Below are positions 44,801-51,997 of a stretch of 64,000 nt of DNA, one piece after another. Every line of letters begins with the position of its first letter. The stretch's first letter is position 1. The DNA comes from JAAYED01 sp040772225 (lineage in GTDB: Bacteria > Chloroflexota > Anaerolineae > UBA1429), in contig JAXGYO010000002.1 in the NCBI GenBank assembly GCA_040772225.1, positions 1,240,001 to 1,304,000 on the forward strand, given 5' to 3'. Under the pieces are notes generated by a model that had not been told where the DNA came from, did not search any database, and worked only from the letters and a program-made list of their open reading frames with translations. Made by a program: the position numbers and the translations under genes.

Positions 44801-45458
44801 CATCGCCGGTAATCAGGGGACGATCACGTATGGCTATCGCCCCGTCGCCCCTGATGACTTTGCCGGGTTGGCTTACCAGGAGTTCCGTCTGCCCCTCGCA
44901 TACAGCGCGGCACCATCATGCCAGCCTGGATTGAACGGCCTAGAGTTCCGTACCTGGTACAGCGGGGCCGGCAATCTCTGGCTCGACCAGGTGCGCGTCT
45001 TTACCGCGCCCGTCACTGCCTCCGACATCCATCTCTGGCCTGCACCAGCGGAGGACGGGCTGAGCCCACTCTCTGTGAGATTGCTGGACCTGGCAGGGAA
45101 TGCAGCAACACATGAGTTGAGCGTTGGGGTGGATCGCACATCGCCCTATTGGCGGGGGCCTTATGGCAGTGGCTACTGGGGCGCCGATGCGACATCAGGG
45201 CTAGATGTCACCCAGGCTATGTGGCAGCAGTCGTTCGATGGCGGCAGCACATGGAGCGCCTGGCAGCCAGTTAGGTTACAGGCCGCCAGCGGCACCAGGT
45301 CACTCGTGCTGTTTTACACGGACATCGCCGATCAGGGGCTGGTTCGATACCGCGCAGTGGACCTGGCTGGAAATGAATCGATCAGCCCGCCCGTGGAGGC
45401 TGGCCTTGCATTCCCGCCTCTGGACGAAAAAGTGTATATGCCGCTTGTCTTGCACTAG
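41838..45458 (+). CDS. Secreted peptidoglycan hydrolase: SpoIID-like transglycosylase plus PGRP amidase
   Basis: The 1,206-residue exported protein has a signal peptide (about 1-33) and a carboxypeptidase-regulatory-like beta domain (about 35-115, PDAIITVGTVSVISDDQGWY). Its SpoIID domain runs from about 180 to 320, with EEYIKGILPYEMSPTYPLEA, ALKAQAVAARSYAA and WGHGVGMCQEGA, and keeps the catalytic Glu of PYEM. A beta-rich spacer leads to a PGRP/amidase_2 domain (about 618-785) with zinc-site motifs MIMHHTVT and LGHRDVAATACPG. Ig-like and TolB-like beta modules follow, ending VYMPLVLH. The ATG at 41838 has GGAGAG upstream. The fusion suggests that stem peptides are removed and the denuded glycan is cleaved by one polypeptide. 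Confidence 0.85.
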   Translation: MKTIYRLQSALCIMAILLIGISVFSPYMGAAQSKQPESGIAGRVFHIVTLKPIPDAIITVGTVSVISDDQGWYSLNLPPGTYTVSVQAAGYIGMSQVLQRVEEYKTTVDLAMIPSDPDDEMSEQISAALNLQPQTAADLIEVASPAGQLMASSVTALPATIRLAVRQDPTVAASPIIEVITLDFEEYIKGILPYEMSPTYPLEALKAQAVAARSYAAANLGKHIEDGADVCSSVHCQVWRPTRYETTDRAVDETRGIAATYDGAIIYAFYHGHCDGHTRNSEDVWSAALPYTRAVPCTCGYDYLWGHGVGMCQEGARAMANAGATYDQIIKHYYTGVTLLDAPTSELTEGHVHPSSGLESTLFTFSVRYTSTAAVPPPIANVIIDGHAYAMTRGAGTPETGWDYHYATTLGAGNHTFHYEFDDGYGRITRAPQSGNLAGPQVEAATFVTPPEDGLTGNITASASADWAEGHFEQVEVSHRDKDVLALAPGSTSGTYTSPVLQTNQTFVGYGLTWYAIVPLGGQVSVASRSSLDGVLWSEWRTAIGEGYVAGNDRLISAEMVFGEAQYVQYRLILGASPDGTSPTVRNIRISYADSRPGPLASDAAWTGATDASAPAIISRAAWGANESWMTWPPEYRAARAMIMHHTVTDDGGIDPAAIVRAIYWYHAVEREWGDIGYNYLIDHYGRVYKGRYGDPGVVGHHAGDPYNYGSVGISLIGNLEENPVPYAMFESAIDFLAYQCGMWGINPIGQTYLIDRWLPTILGHRDVAATACPGIYFYSRLPEVRTRTLERMSTPPPTIAISAPVSGQRLRGVVETHTATTGTITRMSYYVDGVLAAQQNGHFSWKWNTTLYTDGPRVLRVVVENAAGSAEASVSVIVDNTAPTGTVSAPAWTSASQIAVSISGEADGISFSPGWTWEGEALEHHMGSVVADEQASRGMALLGRQGVDDAGPWYGPYTCALPAGDYEVLYRLRTDSTGPGSGLATVDIAGNQGTITYGYRPVAPDDFAGLAYQEFRLPLAYSAAPSCQPGLNGLEFRTWYSGAGNLWLDQVRVFTAPVTASDIHLWPAPAEDGLSPLSVRLLDLAGNAATHELSVGVDRTSPYWRGPYGSGYWGADATSGLDVTQAMWQQSFDGGSTWSAWQPVRLQAASGTRSLVLFYTDIADQGLVRYRAVDLAGNESISPPVEAGLAFPPLDEKVYMPLVLH

Positions 45459-45460
45459 GG

Positions 45461-46357
45461 CTACGGAATGCGCAGCACCTGTCCCTCCTGCAAGAGCTCA
45501 GGAGCAGCAACCGTGTCTCGGTTCGCCTCCCAGAGCGTCATCCAGTCCAGATCATGGTCCGCGGCGATACTATAGAGCGTGTCACCGGACTGTACAGTGT
45601 AGGTCGTGCCGCCGGTCTCGAGAGCACGCGTCTCCTGTACCACCGGGAATAACGTCTTGTCCAACTCGATGACCGGCGCTCTGGTGGACCTCGACCGGGG
45701 CGTCCGACTTGGGTCGATCTGAACCTCGCCCTCCACTCGCATGGGTTGACCGGGCACGGCCAGGAGCCGCTGCCCACGCTGCAGCTTGACCGCCTCCCGC
45801 CCCTGTTCGATTTTCAGGGTACCACCGTAGGCTTGCACCGACACACTCTCCCCCTGGACAGCAACACATCGGAACTGGGAACCATGGATGGTCACGATAT
45901 CTGTGTCTACATGAAAGGCACCGCCCCACCCCAGCGCCTGCATTCCTGCGTCGATCTCGCCCTCCTCGAGGAACAGCACAATCTCAAAACCTCTCGGAAA
46001 GGGCGCCTTTTCCAGCTGTTCGACCCGCAACACGGTGCTACCGGCGACAAAGACCGAGTTCTCACCGATGGACAGCGTCGCCTCGCCGCTCCCCCCCGTG
46101 TCCAGCGTATCGCCGCGTTGCAGTGTCGCAACTTGTCCGGCATACAACCGCTCATCCTCGGCATCCGCATGGCGGATGTACACCTCGCCGGTCTCGCCAG
46201 TAACAGTCGCCAGAATAGGCACCGCTCGCGTGCCAGAACGTAACCAAACATAGCCCAGAAGAGCCATGCCAACCAAAGCCAGCAGCAAGCAACCTCGTCT
46301 GGAACGCCGCGGCGGAGGAGCAACCTCCTCGGGCTCCGGGTTCGGCGCGCGCCTCAC
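45461..46357 (-). CDS. FecR-domain protein with C-terminal LysM
   Basis: The 298-residue protein has a basic N-terminus, one membrane segment (about 22-40, GCLLLALVGMALLGYVWL), a FecR-like beta domain (about 50-200, with GDTLDTGGSGEATLSIGENS and DTDIVTIHGSQFRCVAVQGES), a Pro/Arg-rich linker, and a LysM motif (about 250-298, TYTVQSGDTLYSIAADHDL). It is probably anchored in the membrane with the LysM touching peptidoglycan. GTG 46357 overlaps the miaA stop by 4 bp. It is convergent with the peptidoglycan hydrolase gene, 2 bp apart. Confidence 0.82.
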   Translation of the reverse strand: MRRAPNPEPEEVAPPPRRSRRGCLLLALVGMALLGYVWLRSGTRAVPILATVTGETGEVYIRHADAEDERLYAGQVATLQRGDTLDTGGSGEATLSIGENSVFVAGSTVLRVEQLEKAPFPRGFEIVLFLEEGEIDAGMQALGWGGAFHVDTDIVTIHGSQFRCVAVQGESVSVQAYGGTLKIEQGREAVKLQRGQRLLAVPGQPMRVEGEVQIDPSRTPRSRSTRAPVIELDKTLFPVVQETRALETGGTTYTVQSGDTLYSIAADHDLDWMTLWEANRDTVAAPELLQEGQVLRIP

Positions 46358-47289
46358 AAGCTCCCCTCCATCAGAAAACGCGTCACAAGTGCCTCGGCTT
46401 GGGGCTGTGAATCGTCTGACGCGTCGAGCCAGTGGATTCGAGAATCATCGAGCCGAAACCAATTGTACTGCTGCCGGACGAACCGCCTGGTCTGCCGCTT
46501 GATCAGCACAACTGCCTCATCGAGAGTACAGGCACCCTGCAGATACGCTGCGATCTGGCGGTAGCCCAATCCAGACATGGCAGGCATATCCTGGCTGTAG
46601 CCCTGCTCGAGCAACCCACGCACTTCGTCGACAAGCCCCGTATCCACCATGCGATCAACGCGTTCATCGATGCGGTTGTAGAGCCGTGTGCGGGGCATCG
46701 TCAGCCCCAGCCAGAGCGTGGCATAGTTCGGATCCTCGCGAGTTTGCAGGTCTGAGATGCGCCTGCCCGTCTCGATACACACCTCGAGTGCGCGAACAAC
46801 ACGCCGCACGTTGCGCGCGTCGATCGCCTCTGCCGCACCCGGATCGATCTCCTCGAGCTCACGATGCAGGCTCTCCGCCCCCTCCCTTTCCGCCCGTGCG
46901 TAGAGCCGCTTTCGCAAAGCCTCGTTGGGCGGCACCTCCGGAACTGCCCATCCCTCAAGAAGCGCGCGCACATAGAGACCCGTCCCGCCCACGAGAAAAG
47001 GCAGCCGGCCGCACGACCAGATGTCGTTCAGGGCCGCAGTCGCCATGTCACGAAACTGAGCCAGGGTGAGGCTCTCGTCCGGTCGTACCACGTCGATCAG
47101 ATGGTGCTTTACGCGAGCGCGCTCATCGCCTGTGACCTTGGCCGTACCAATGTCCATGCCGCAATAGATCTGTCGCGAGTCCGCGGACACAATCTCACCA
47201 TCAAAGCGAGCAGCCAGTTCCAGTGAGAGTGCGGTCTTGCCGACAGCGGTCGGCCCCACGATAGCAACAACACGGCGATCGTGACCCAT
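46354..47289 (-). CDS. miaA: tRNA dimethylallyltransferase
   Basis: MiaA prenylates A37 of tRNAs reading UNN codons. The 311-residue protein has the P-loop AIVGPTAVGKTALS, SADSRQIYCGMDIGTAK, HHLIDVVRPDESLTLAQF and PFLVGGTGLYVRALLEG, then NVRRVVRALEV. ATG 47289 overlaps the yraN stop (TGATG); the frame continues upstream inside yraN without homology. It is in an operon GNAT-yraN-miaA-FecR/LysM on the minus strand. Confidence 0.95.
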   Translation of the reverse strand: MGHDRRVVAIVGPTAVGKTALSLELAARFDGEIVSADSRQIYCGMDIGTAKVTGDERARVKHHLIDVVRPDESLTLAQFRDMATAALNDIWSCGRLPFLVGGTGLYVRALLEGWAVPEVPPNEALRKRLYARAEREGAESLHRELEEIDPGAAEAIDARNVRRVVRALEVCIETGRRISDLQTREDPNYATLWLGLTMPRTRLYNRIDERVDRMVDTGLVDEVRGLLEQGYSQDMPAMSGLGYRQIAAYLQGACTLDEAVVLIKRQTRRFVRQQYNWFRLDDSRIHWLDASDDSQPQAEALVTRFLMEGSL

Positions 47290-47654
47290 CAGTAAGCTCC
47301 GACGCCCCGCACAAGGTGGTACCGCGTGGGTCCCCCACGCTCGCTCAGCTCGATCGCCAGCAGGTCCACACGCCAATCGACGTCGCTGACACCCGATTCC
47401 GCCAGATACCACCTGCCCAACTCTGACACACGACGCTGCTTTGCGCTCGTCATGGCATCCTCCGGGTACTGCAACCGGTGGCCGCGACGCGTCTTGACCT
47501 CAACAAAAGCCAGACAATCGCCCTCGCGCGCGACGATATCGATTTCGCCGCGAGGACAACGCCAGTTCCGCGCAAGGATCTCATACCCCTGTTCGAGCAG
47601 ATAGGCACATGCCAGATCCTCGCCATGGCGGCCCAGCGCCTGCCGGTATGCCAT
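47289..47654 (-). CDS. yraN: UPF0102 (YraN) nuclease-fold protein
   Basis: The 121-residue protein matches the YraN family: GRHGEDLACAYLLEQGYEIL, ARNWRCPRGEIDIVARE, and FVEVKTRRGHRLQYPEDAM with the restriction-endonuclease-like D-ExK core. The cellular role is not settled (Holliday-junction-resolvase-related fold). The start ATG overlaps the preceding acetyltransferase stop by one base. Confidence 0.92.
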   Translation of the reverse strand: MAYRQALGRHGEDLACAYLLEQGYEILARNWRCPRGEIDIVAREGDCLAFVEVKTRRGHRLQYPEDAMTSAKQRRVSELGRWYLAESGVSDVDWRVDLLAIELSERGGPTRYHLVRGVGAY

Positions 47655-48178
47655 CAGCGCCCAGCCTCTCGAGTTGCCTCGGAGCCATCTGAATGTGTAC
47701 CCAGTGACTTGACCATTGTTCTTCGTATAGAGTCATAGCCTAGCCTGCTGTACAGGCTCTTTGCACCGGTGTTGAACTCGTATACGCTCAATTCGATCTC
47801 GGCCAGGCCGCGCCCTTGCGCCCACCTCTCGGCCTGTTCCAGCAGGTCGGTCGCTATACCCTCGTGCTGGGCCTCTGGCAGCACAGCCAGGCTATCCACC
47901 ACAGCGAACCGCCTTGGCACGAACAGAGATATCTCCGGCGGCATACGCTCAATGGCATAGATCAGGCCAACCGGGCGCGCGTCTCGCTCTGCGATCAGGA
48001 GGATGCCCGCACTGTTTTGAACGCAGGCCAGCACGAATTCGTCAGACCGGTGGCTGCCCTCAATGCGCTGGAATACGTGCGGCAAAGCGGTCTGGTGGCA
48101 GGCGTCTACATAGTCAAAGATCGTGCGCAAGGCTGGCAGATCGGCCGCCGTGGCGTGTCTGATAACAACAGCCACCAT
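47654..48178 (-). CDS. GNAT-family N-acetyltransferase
   Basis: The 174-residue protein has IRHATAADLPALRTIFD, the acetyl-CoA-binding region VVDSLAVLPEAQHEGIATDLLEQAERWAQ (Q/RxxGxG/A variant HEGIAT), and the closing ELSVYEFNTGAKSLYSRLGY. The substrate is unknown; fusion of function with ribosomal protein or small-molecule acetylation cannot be decided. ATG 48178 or GTG 48175, both with AGGAGG upstream, are the likely starts. It is first gene of the operon and the last chromosomal gene before the integrated element. Confidence 0.8.
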   Translation of the reverse strand: MVAVVIRHATAADLPALRTIFDYVDACHQTALPHVFQRIEGSHRSDEFVLACVQNSAGILLIAERDARPVGLIYAIERMPPEISLFVPRRFAVVDSLAVLPEAQHEGIATDLLEQAERWAQGRGLAEIELSVYEFNTGAKSLYSRLGYDSIRRTMVKSLGTHSDGSEATREAGR

Positions 48179-48290
48179 GCCTCCTGAAGGGGTGTCGTCC
48201 CAAGAACCGAGTGATGTAGACCAGGGGCATGCGCAGAGCGGCTTTGCCTCTTGAGGGCTGAGTGAACCGCCATGCCAGACGCTGAAATTA

Positions 48291-48337
48291 CTGCGCCCCG
48301 GCCAGGACTCGAACCCGGGACCCACTGCTTAGAAGGC
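48291..48337. repeat. attL: orphan 3' part of tRNA-Arg, 47-bp direct repeat
   Basis: The segment is identical over 47 bp to 56,807-56,853. On the minus strand it contains the anticodon-loop 3' side, T-arm and acceptor 3' strand of tRNA-Arg(TCT), but the 5' half is absent: after GAAGGC the sequence diverges to CCCCGG. It is the chromosomal tRNA end displaced by integration. Confidence 0.93.
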
Positions 48338-48376
48338 CCCCGGCAAGTGGGCGGCGACACTCACGCCTCCGAGGGC

Positions 48377-48480
48377 ATCATAGCACAAGCCGTAGTGTGT
48401 GACAACGGTCAAGCGTCTGCATGTTGTGGCTCTGAAATCGAGAGGCACAGCGACCCATGGCAGAGCGAATTATGCTGCAG
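48377..48480. repeat. Candidate integrase arm-type sites, left end
   Basis: ATCATAGCACAA (48377-48388) resembles ATTATAGCACAA at 56670-56681 (11 of 12), and the 17-bp AGCGAATTATGCTGCAG (48464-48480) recurs exactly at 56734-56750. Both motifs are in the same order and orientation at each end, close to the att repeats. The left 17-mer lies in the first codons of the integrase gene. Confidence 0.45.
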
Positions 48481-49398
48481 ACGGAACCGGAACGCGACAG
48501 GCTGGCAGCGGCCTATGAGGCCTTTATGCTGTCGCGTGAGGCGATGCTATGCACCCCGTCAACGCTGGCATTCTATCGGCACATCCTGAGGCCGTTTGTG
48601 CTCGAGCTGCAGGCCCAGGACGTGCACGCGCCCGACGGTATCACAGCGCATCACATCCGGGCGCACCTGGTAGGGCTGCAGCGCCGCGGGCTCCTGGATA
48701 CCACGCAACACGCCCACGCGCGGGCAATCAAGACCTGGTGTCGGTGGATGTGGAACGAAGGCGACATACCCGATAACCCCATGCGGCGCGTGGCCATGCC
48801 CCGGCTCGAGCAACGCATACAGCCGCCCTTTACCCCTGAGCACGTCTACCACCTACTCGCCGCCTGCGACCGCCAGGACCCGATAGGCGCCCGGAACTAT
48901 GCCATAGTGCTGACCCTGCTTGATACCGGCCTCAGAGCCGCAGAGCTCCGAGCGCTCCGTGTGGGCGATGTGGACATGCGAACGGGGCTGACCGTTGTCA
49001 TGGGCAAGGGGCGCAAGCAGCGTCAAGTGCGGGTAGGCGCCAGAGCGCGGGCGGCAATCGTGCGGATGCTGGCCATGAGAGACAACGCCGGGAACGGGGC
49101 GCCACTGTGGGCGGCCTACCACAACGGCGAGGAAACGGGAAAGCCGCTGCTACAGAGCGGGCTGCAAATCATGCTCCGAAAGCTGGGCGAGGATGTAGGC
49201 GTCACGCCCTGCAGCCCGCACCGTTTCCGGCGCACCTTTGCGCTGTGGTGCTTGCGCGATGGAATGGACCTTCACACCCTGCGGCACTTGATGGGGCACT
49301 CGAGCCTGGACGTGTTGCAGCGGTATCTGGCACTGGACGGGCAAGACATAGAACGGGCGCACAAGGCGCACAGCCCCACGGATAGGCTACTCGGGTGA
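48457..49398 (+). CDS. int: Tyrosine recombinase (integrase)
   Basis: The 313-residue protein has an N-terminal SAM-like DNA-binding domain (about 20-110) and a catalytic domain with all key residues: Arg in DTGLRAAELRAL, Lys in VMGKGRKQRQV, HRFRRTFA (H-x-x-R), GHSS and the nucleophile Tyr in VLQRYLAL. It directs site-specific recombination between the 47-bp core repeats and lies 119 bp inside attL. The ATG at 48457 lacks a strong ribosome site. The gene is intact, so the recombinase may still function. Confidence 0.95.
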   Translation: MAERIMLQTEPERDRLAAAYEAFMLSREAMLCTPSTLAFYRHILRPFVLELQAQDVHAPDGITAHHIRAHLVGLQRRGLLDTTQHAHARAIKTWCRWMWNEGDIPDNPMRRVAMPRLEQRIQPPFTPEHVYHLLAACDRQDPIGARNYAIVLTLLDTGLRAAELRALRVGDVDMRTGLTVVMGKGRKQRQVRVGARARAAIVRMLAMRDNAGNGAPLWAAYHNGEETGKPLLQSGLQIMLRKLGEDVGVTPCSPHRFRRTFALWCLRDGMDLHTLRHLMGHSSLDVLQRYLALDGQDIERAHKAHSPTDRLLG

Positions 49399-49525
49399 TG
49401 CTTGCAGAACAACGCGCTCTGCAAGGATGGTGACGCCCACGCGCGCGGGGGCAGGGGAGGGGAGTATGCACCAAGACCGACAACGGGAACCGACACACGA
49501 CACACTGAGCGAGGGAGGCGGCGAA

Positions 49526-49927
49526 ATGAACGACTGGCAATGGGAAGACCCGACAGACCTAGCACAGGGGCTCGCCCCCCTGGACCCGGCGAGGGAAAGC
49601 ATGATAGAGGCAATGGCCGCGGCGCTGCAGTGGGCAGCCGAATACGGCAACGCCCACGGCGAGCGCATCCTGTGGATGCTGCCCGGCGGTACCTTTACGA
49701 GTCGGCACGAAACGGACCCGGCCCCCGCTGAGGCGGCGCTGGAAATCCTGCACATCGGCAATCTGGAGGACATGCTAGGCGAATACTGGACCGAGGGACT
49801 GAGCGAACTGGAAGGCGGGGGGTACGAACTGCCAGAGACAACAGCCCGAGAGTGGGCGGCCTGGTGGGTGGGTGAGTATGGCCAGACAGCGATTGCAGAG
49901 GCACAGGAACGGGAGGCCAGACCATGA
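49526..49927 (+). CDS. Unknown acidic protein of the element
   Basis: I do not recognise this 133-residue protein (MNDWQWEDPTDLAQG...). It is acidic and rich in Trp, Glu and Ala, with predicted helices and no membrane segment. The ATG at 49526 follows GGAGGCGGCGAA; the frame is open from 49427 but the added part is low-complexity. Its stop overlaps the next gene by 4 bp, starting a run of coupled small genes. Confidence 0.7.
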   Translation: MNDWQWEDPTDLAQGLAPLDPARESMIEAMAAALQWAAEYGNAHGERILWMLPGGTFTSRHETDPAPAEAALEILHIGNLEDMLGEYWTEGLSELEGGGYELPETTAREWAAWWVGEYGQTAIAEAQEREARP

Positions 49928-50160
49928 GCCCGCGAACGCTAGACGAAATCAAAGCACACGCCGACAAGCTGGCCGCACAGTATGGCCGGGAAGCGAAACA
50001 GCGCGGCTACTCTGAAGGCATGGCCCGGCGCTACACCGTGGCCCTGGAGCGCTACATCGGCAACATGGGAGCCTATGACTATGAGACCTTTTGGGCTATC
50101 CGCAAGGTACAGGCCGCCTTGCTGGCCCTGACCAGTGGAACCACGGAGGCGAAAGCATGA
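49924..50160 (+). CDS. Unknown small protein of the element
   Basis: The 78-residue helical, basic protein (MSPRTLDEIKAHADKLAAQY...) is not recognised. It overlaps its neighbours on both sides by 4 bp (ATGA), which supports real translation. Its amphipathic N-terminal helix and composition would suit a small DNA- or protein-binding factor, but no domain is evident. Confidence 0.68.
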   Translation: MSPRTLDEIKAHADKLAAQYGREAKQRGYSEGMARRYTVALERYIGNMGAYDYETFWAIRKVQAALLALTSGTTEAKA

Positions 50161-50588
50161 GCGCTTTTGTCGTGGAACCTGAGACCATCGCGGCAATCAT
50201 CGGAGAGATAACATGGGATGCGCCCGACGCCGGGCTCGCGTCACACTTTGGCTTGCGTGAGTACATGGCCTCCGAGGGCTGGCCCACTGACACAGAGGGC
50301 GAACGCGAACGGCTGGCCCAGGCCATGTGGGACATGAACGTTGACGCGGTTGTCTGGCGCTACCCCGGCCGGGAGACCCCGGCAATGCACCCGTGGCCAG
50401 GTACGGGGCGGATCTACCACCAGGGAAACGTGCAAGGCTACAAGTCGCTACTCTGCTACCTGTACCAGTGCATGGAGGGCCCCATACCAGAGCGCCCGCT
50501 GTATAAGGTCCTGGACCGCGTAAGCGACCTGCTGGCCCATGGCATCGTGCGCCAGCTGTGGCAGTACGAAAAGGCAGAGTGGGGGTGA
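50157..50588 (+). CDS. Unknown protein of the element
   Basis: The 143-residue protein (MSAFVVEPETIAAIIGEITW...) is not recognised. It is aromatic-rich (VVWRYPGRE, RIYHQGNVQGYKSLLCYLYQC) and ends RQLWQYEKAEWG. The ATG overlaps the preceding stop by 4 bp. The pattern is like the single-copy hypothetical proteins common in early regions of prophages and plasmids. Confidence 0.68.
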   Translation: MSAFVVEPETIAAIIGEITWDAPDAGLASHFGLREYMASEGWPTDTEGERERLAQAMWDMNVDAVVWRYPGRETPAMHPWPGTGRIYHQGNVQGYKSLLCYLYQCMEGPIPERPLYKVLDRVSDLLAHGIVRQLWQYEKAEWG

Positions 50589-50591
50589 GTC

Positions 50592-50774
50592 GTGGCGACA
50601 TTGACGAAAGAGGAACGGGAGCGCCTGAGTCTGGCGATCCGCACTATAGGCGACACTTTACGGCACGTTTACATGTGCGCCGGGGAACGTGAGGCGCTGG
50701 AGATGGCCGCCGACGATCTGCGGGCCCTGTACAACGGAACCACCCAGGAAGGGGGGAACGATGACACTGCATGA
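50592..50774 (+). CDS. Unknown small protein of the element
   Basis: A 60-residue helical protein (MATLTKEERERLSLAIRTIG...) with a GTG start 3 bp after the previous stop and GGGGGTGAG upstream. It has heptad-like charges and no recognised domain. The next gene starts inside its 3' end. Confidence 0.55.
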   Translation: MATLTKEERERLSLAIRTIGDTLRHVYMCAGEREALEMAADDLRALYNGTTQEGGNDDTA

Positions 50775-50925
50775 GTTGCGAGTCGAGCTGCTGGCAATCG
50801 CCACAGAAGCAGAGAGCGGCGAGGAGCTGATCGGAGCGCTCGAGGAGCTGCTAAAGCGCGCGCAAACGCCCGAGAAACAGCCCCAGGAGCCCCCCGCTGT
50901 GCGGATCGTGGCGCCTGTGGCGTGA
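50761..50925 (+). CDS. Unknown small protein of the element
   Basis: A 54-residue acidic helical protein (MTLHELRVELLAIATEAESG...) whose ATG at 50761 follows GGGGGGAACG and overlaps the preceding gene by 14 bp. It is the last member of the coupled run. No domain is recognised. Confidence 0.5.
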   Translation: MTLHELRVELLAIATEAESGEELIGALEELLKRAQTPEKQPQEPPAVRIVAPVA

Positions 50926-51045
50926 TCGGGCACGGATCGGCGCACAGAACGAACCACCGGGGGCATTCTGGCGACCGGGTGCCCCCAGAGAGTATAGACA
51001 CTGGACGGAGCGCGGCGAGTTTGGGCGGATTGGCGCGGAAGGTGC

Positions 51046-51074
51046 TTGACATACCCTATTTTATAGGGTATAAT
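51046..51074 (+). promoter_or_regulatory. Consensus promoter with a palindromic operator in its spacer
   Basis: -35 TTGACA (51046-51051) and -10 TATAAT (51069-51074) both match consensus exactly, 17 bp apart. ATACCCTAT (51051-51059) and ATAGGGTAT (51063-51071) form a perfect 9+9-bp inverted repeat around TTT, filling the spacer and touching both boxes. A repressor bound here would exclude polymerase; the ribbon-helix-helix-like product of the next gene is the obvious candidate. Confidence 0.8.
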
Positions 51075-51111
51075 TCCGAGTGTATAAGGGAAATACCTAG
51101 GAGGTGCCAAG

Positions 51112-51507
51112 ATGCCCGCTACTCAAAGAGTGCAAGTGTCGTTCAACGTCTACCCGTGGGAATGGGAAGAAATCAAGAAAACGGCTGACGCCCAGAACAA
51201 GAGCGCGTCGCAGTTCGTGGGAGAACTCGTGCGTTGGGGCGTGCGCGGAATGGCTATAGAGGGGATGCGGCAGGGGGTGGAGCTACACCTGGACGATCTC
51301 TATCACTACATGGTAGAAACCGTGACCGAATACCACTGGGGGGCGGTGGCCCCGTCTCTCACGGTTGCCCAGGAAGTCGGCCTTTGGCTCGACAACGAGC
51401 TCGACGTGACCGATGCGCGCATAAAGATTGACGATGCCGACCCCGACGCTCTGACCGCTGCAGTGCGCCGTGTGATCGAAGACATGAAAGCAAAGGGGGA
51501 GCTATAA
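51112..51507 (+). CDS. Ribbon-helix-helix-like protein, probable autoregulator of the element
   Basis: The 131-residue protein begins with a short strand RVQVSFNVYPWEWEEI and two helices (EEIKKTADAQ and SASQFVGELVRWGVRG), the plan of CopG/Arc-type ribbon-helix-helix proteins. The rest (about 50-131) is acidic and unrecognised. AGGAGGTG precedes the ATG, and the promoter 40 bp upstream carries a 9+9-bp palindrome, typical for autoregulation. The assignment is by fold pattern only. Confidence 0.65.
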   Translation: MPATQRVQVSFNVYPWEWEEIKKTADAQNKSASQFVGELVRWGVRGMAIEGMRQGVELHLDDLYHYMVETVTEYHWGAVAPSLTVAQEVGLWLDNELDVTDARIKIDDADPDALTAAVRRVIEDMKAKGEL

Positions 51508-51511
51508 GGCC

Positions 51512-51997
51512 ATGCAGATAACAGCAAAGAGGACGCCGACCGCTACCCAACCACGAGTCACGGTCGGCCCAAACCACAGCGCTAGCGCATCTGAGGCTCA
51601 CGCTTATTCTAGCACGCCAGCGGAAAACCGCAAGGCGCCCGGCGCCGACGCGCGGGCGATCCTGCGGGGCGAGCTGATCTACCGGGGCGGGCGCCATGTG
51701 GCGAGCGTGCGCGGCGGGGAGTTGCGCCGGAACTTTGACGGGAGCAGCGAGCTGTTGCGCGGCTCGCTGCTTTTCCATGATGACGTGCTCGGATTGGCGG
51801 CCAGCGCGGGGGCTACCGTGATTGTGGCCACCGAGAGAGAGAGCGGCGAGGTCTACAGGATCGGGCTTGCGGACTTTATCCGGCAATCGTGGCCCTACAC
51901 TCACCCAACCTTTGGCGCACAGCATGGCGCCGATCTGTCACGCTTTGAGCGTGTGCGGGAGGGGGTGCCGGAGGCCGTACAGGGGGCGCTATGGTGA
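51512..51997 (+). CDS. Unknown protein of the element
   Basis: The 161-residue protein has a low-complexity N-terminus (about 1-45, Thr/Ser/Ala/Pro) and a folded-looking remainder (AILRGELIYRGGRHVASVRG... and HDDVLGLAASAGATVIVATE). It is not recognised. It starts 4 bp after the regulator gene and overlaps the primase gene by 7 bp, so the three form one transcription unit. Confidence 0.65.
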   Translation: MQITAKRTPTATQPRVTVGPNHSASASEAHAYSSTPAENRKAPGADARAILRGELIYRGGRHVASVRGGELRRNFDGSSELLRGSLLFHDDVLGLAASAGATVIVATERESGEVYRIGLADFIRQSWPYTHPTFGAQHGADLSRFERVREGVPEAVQGALW

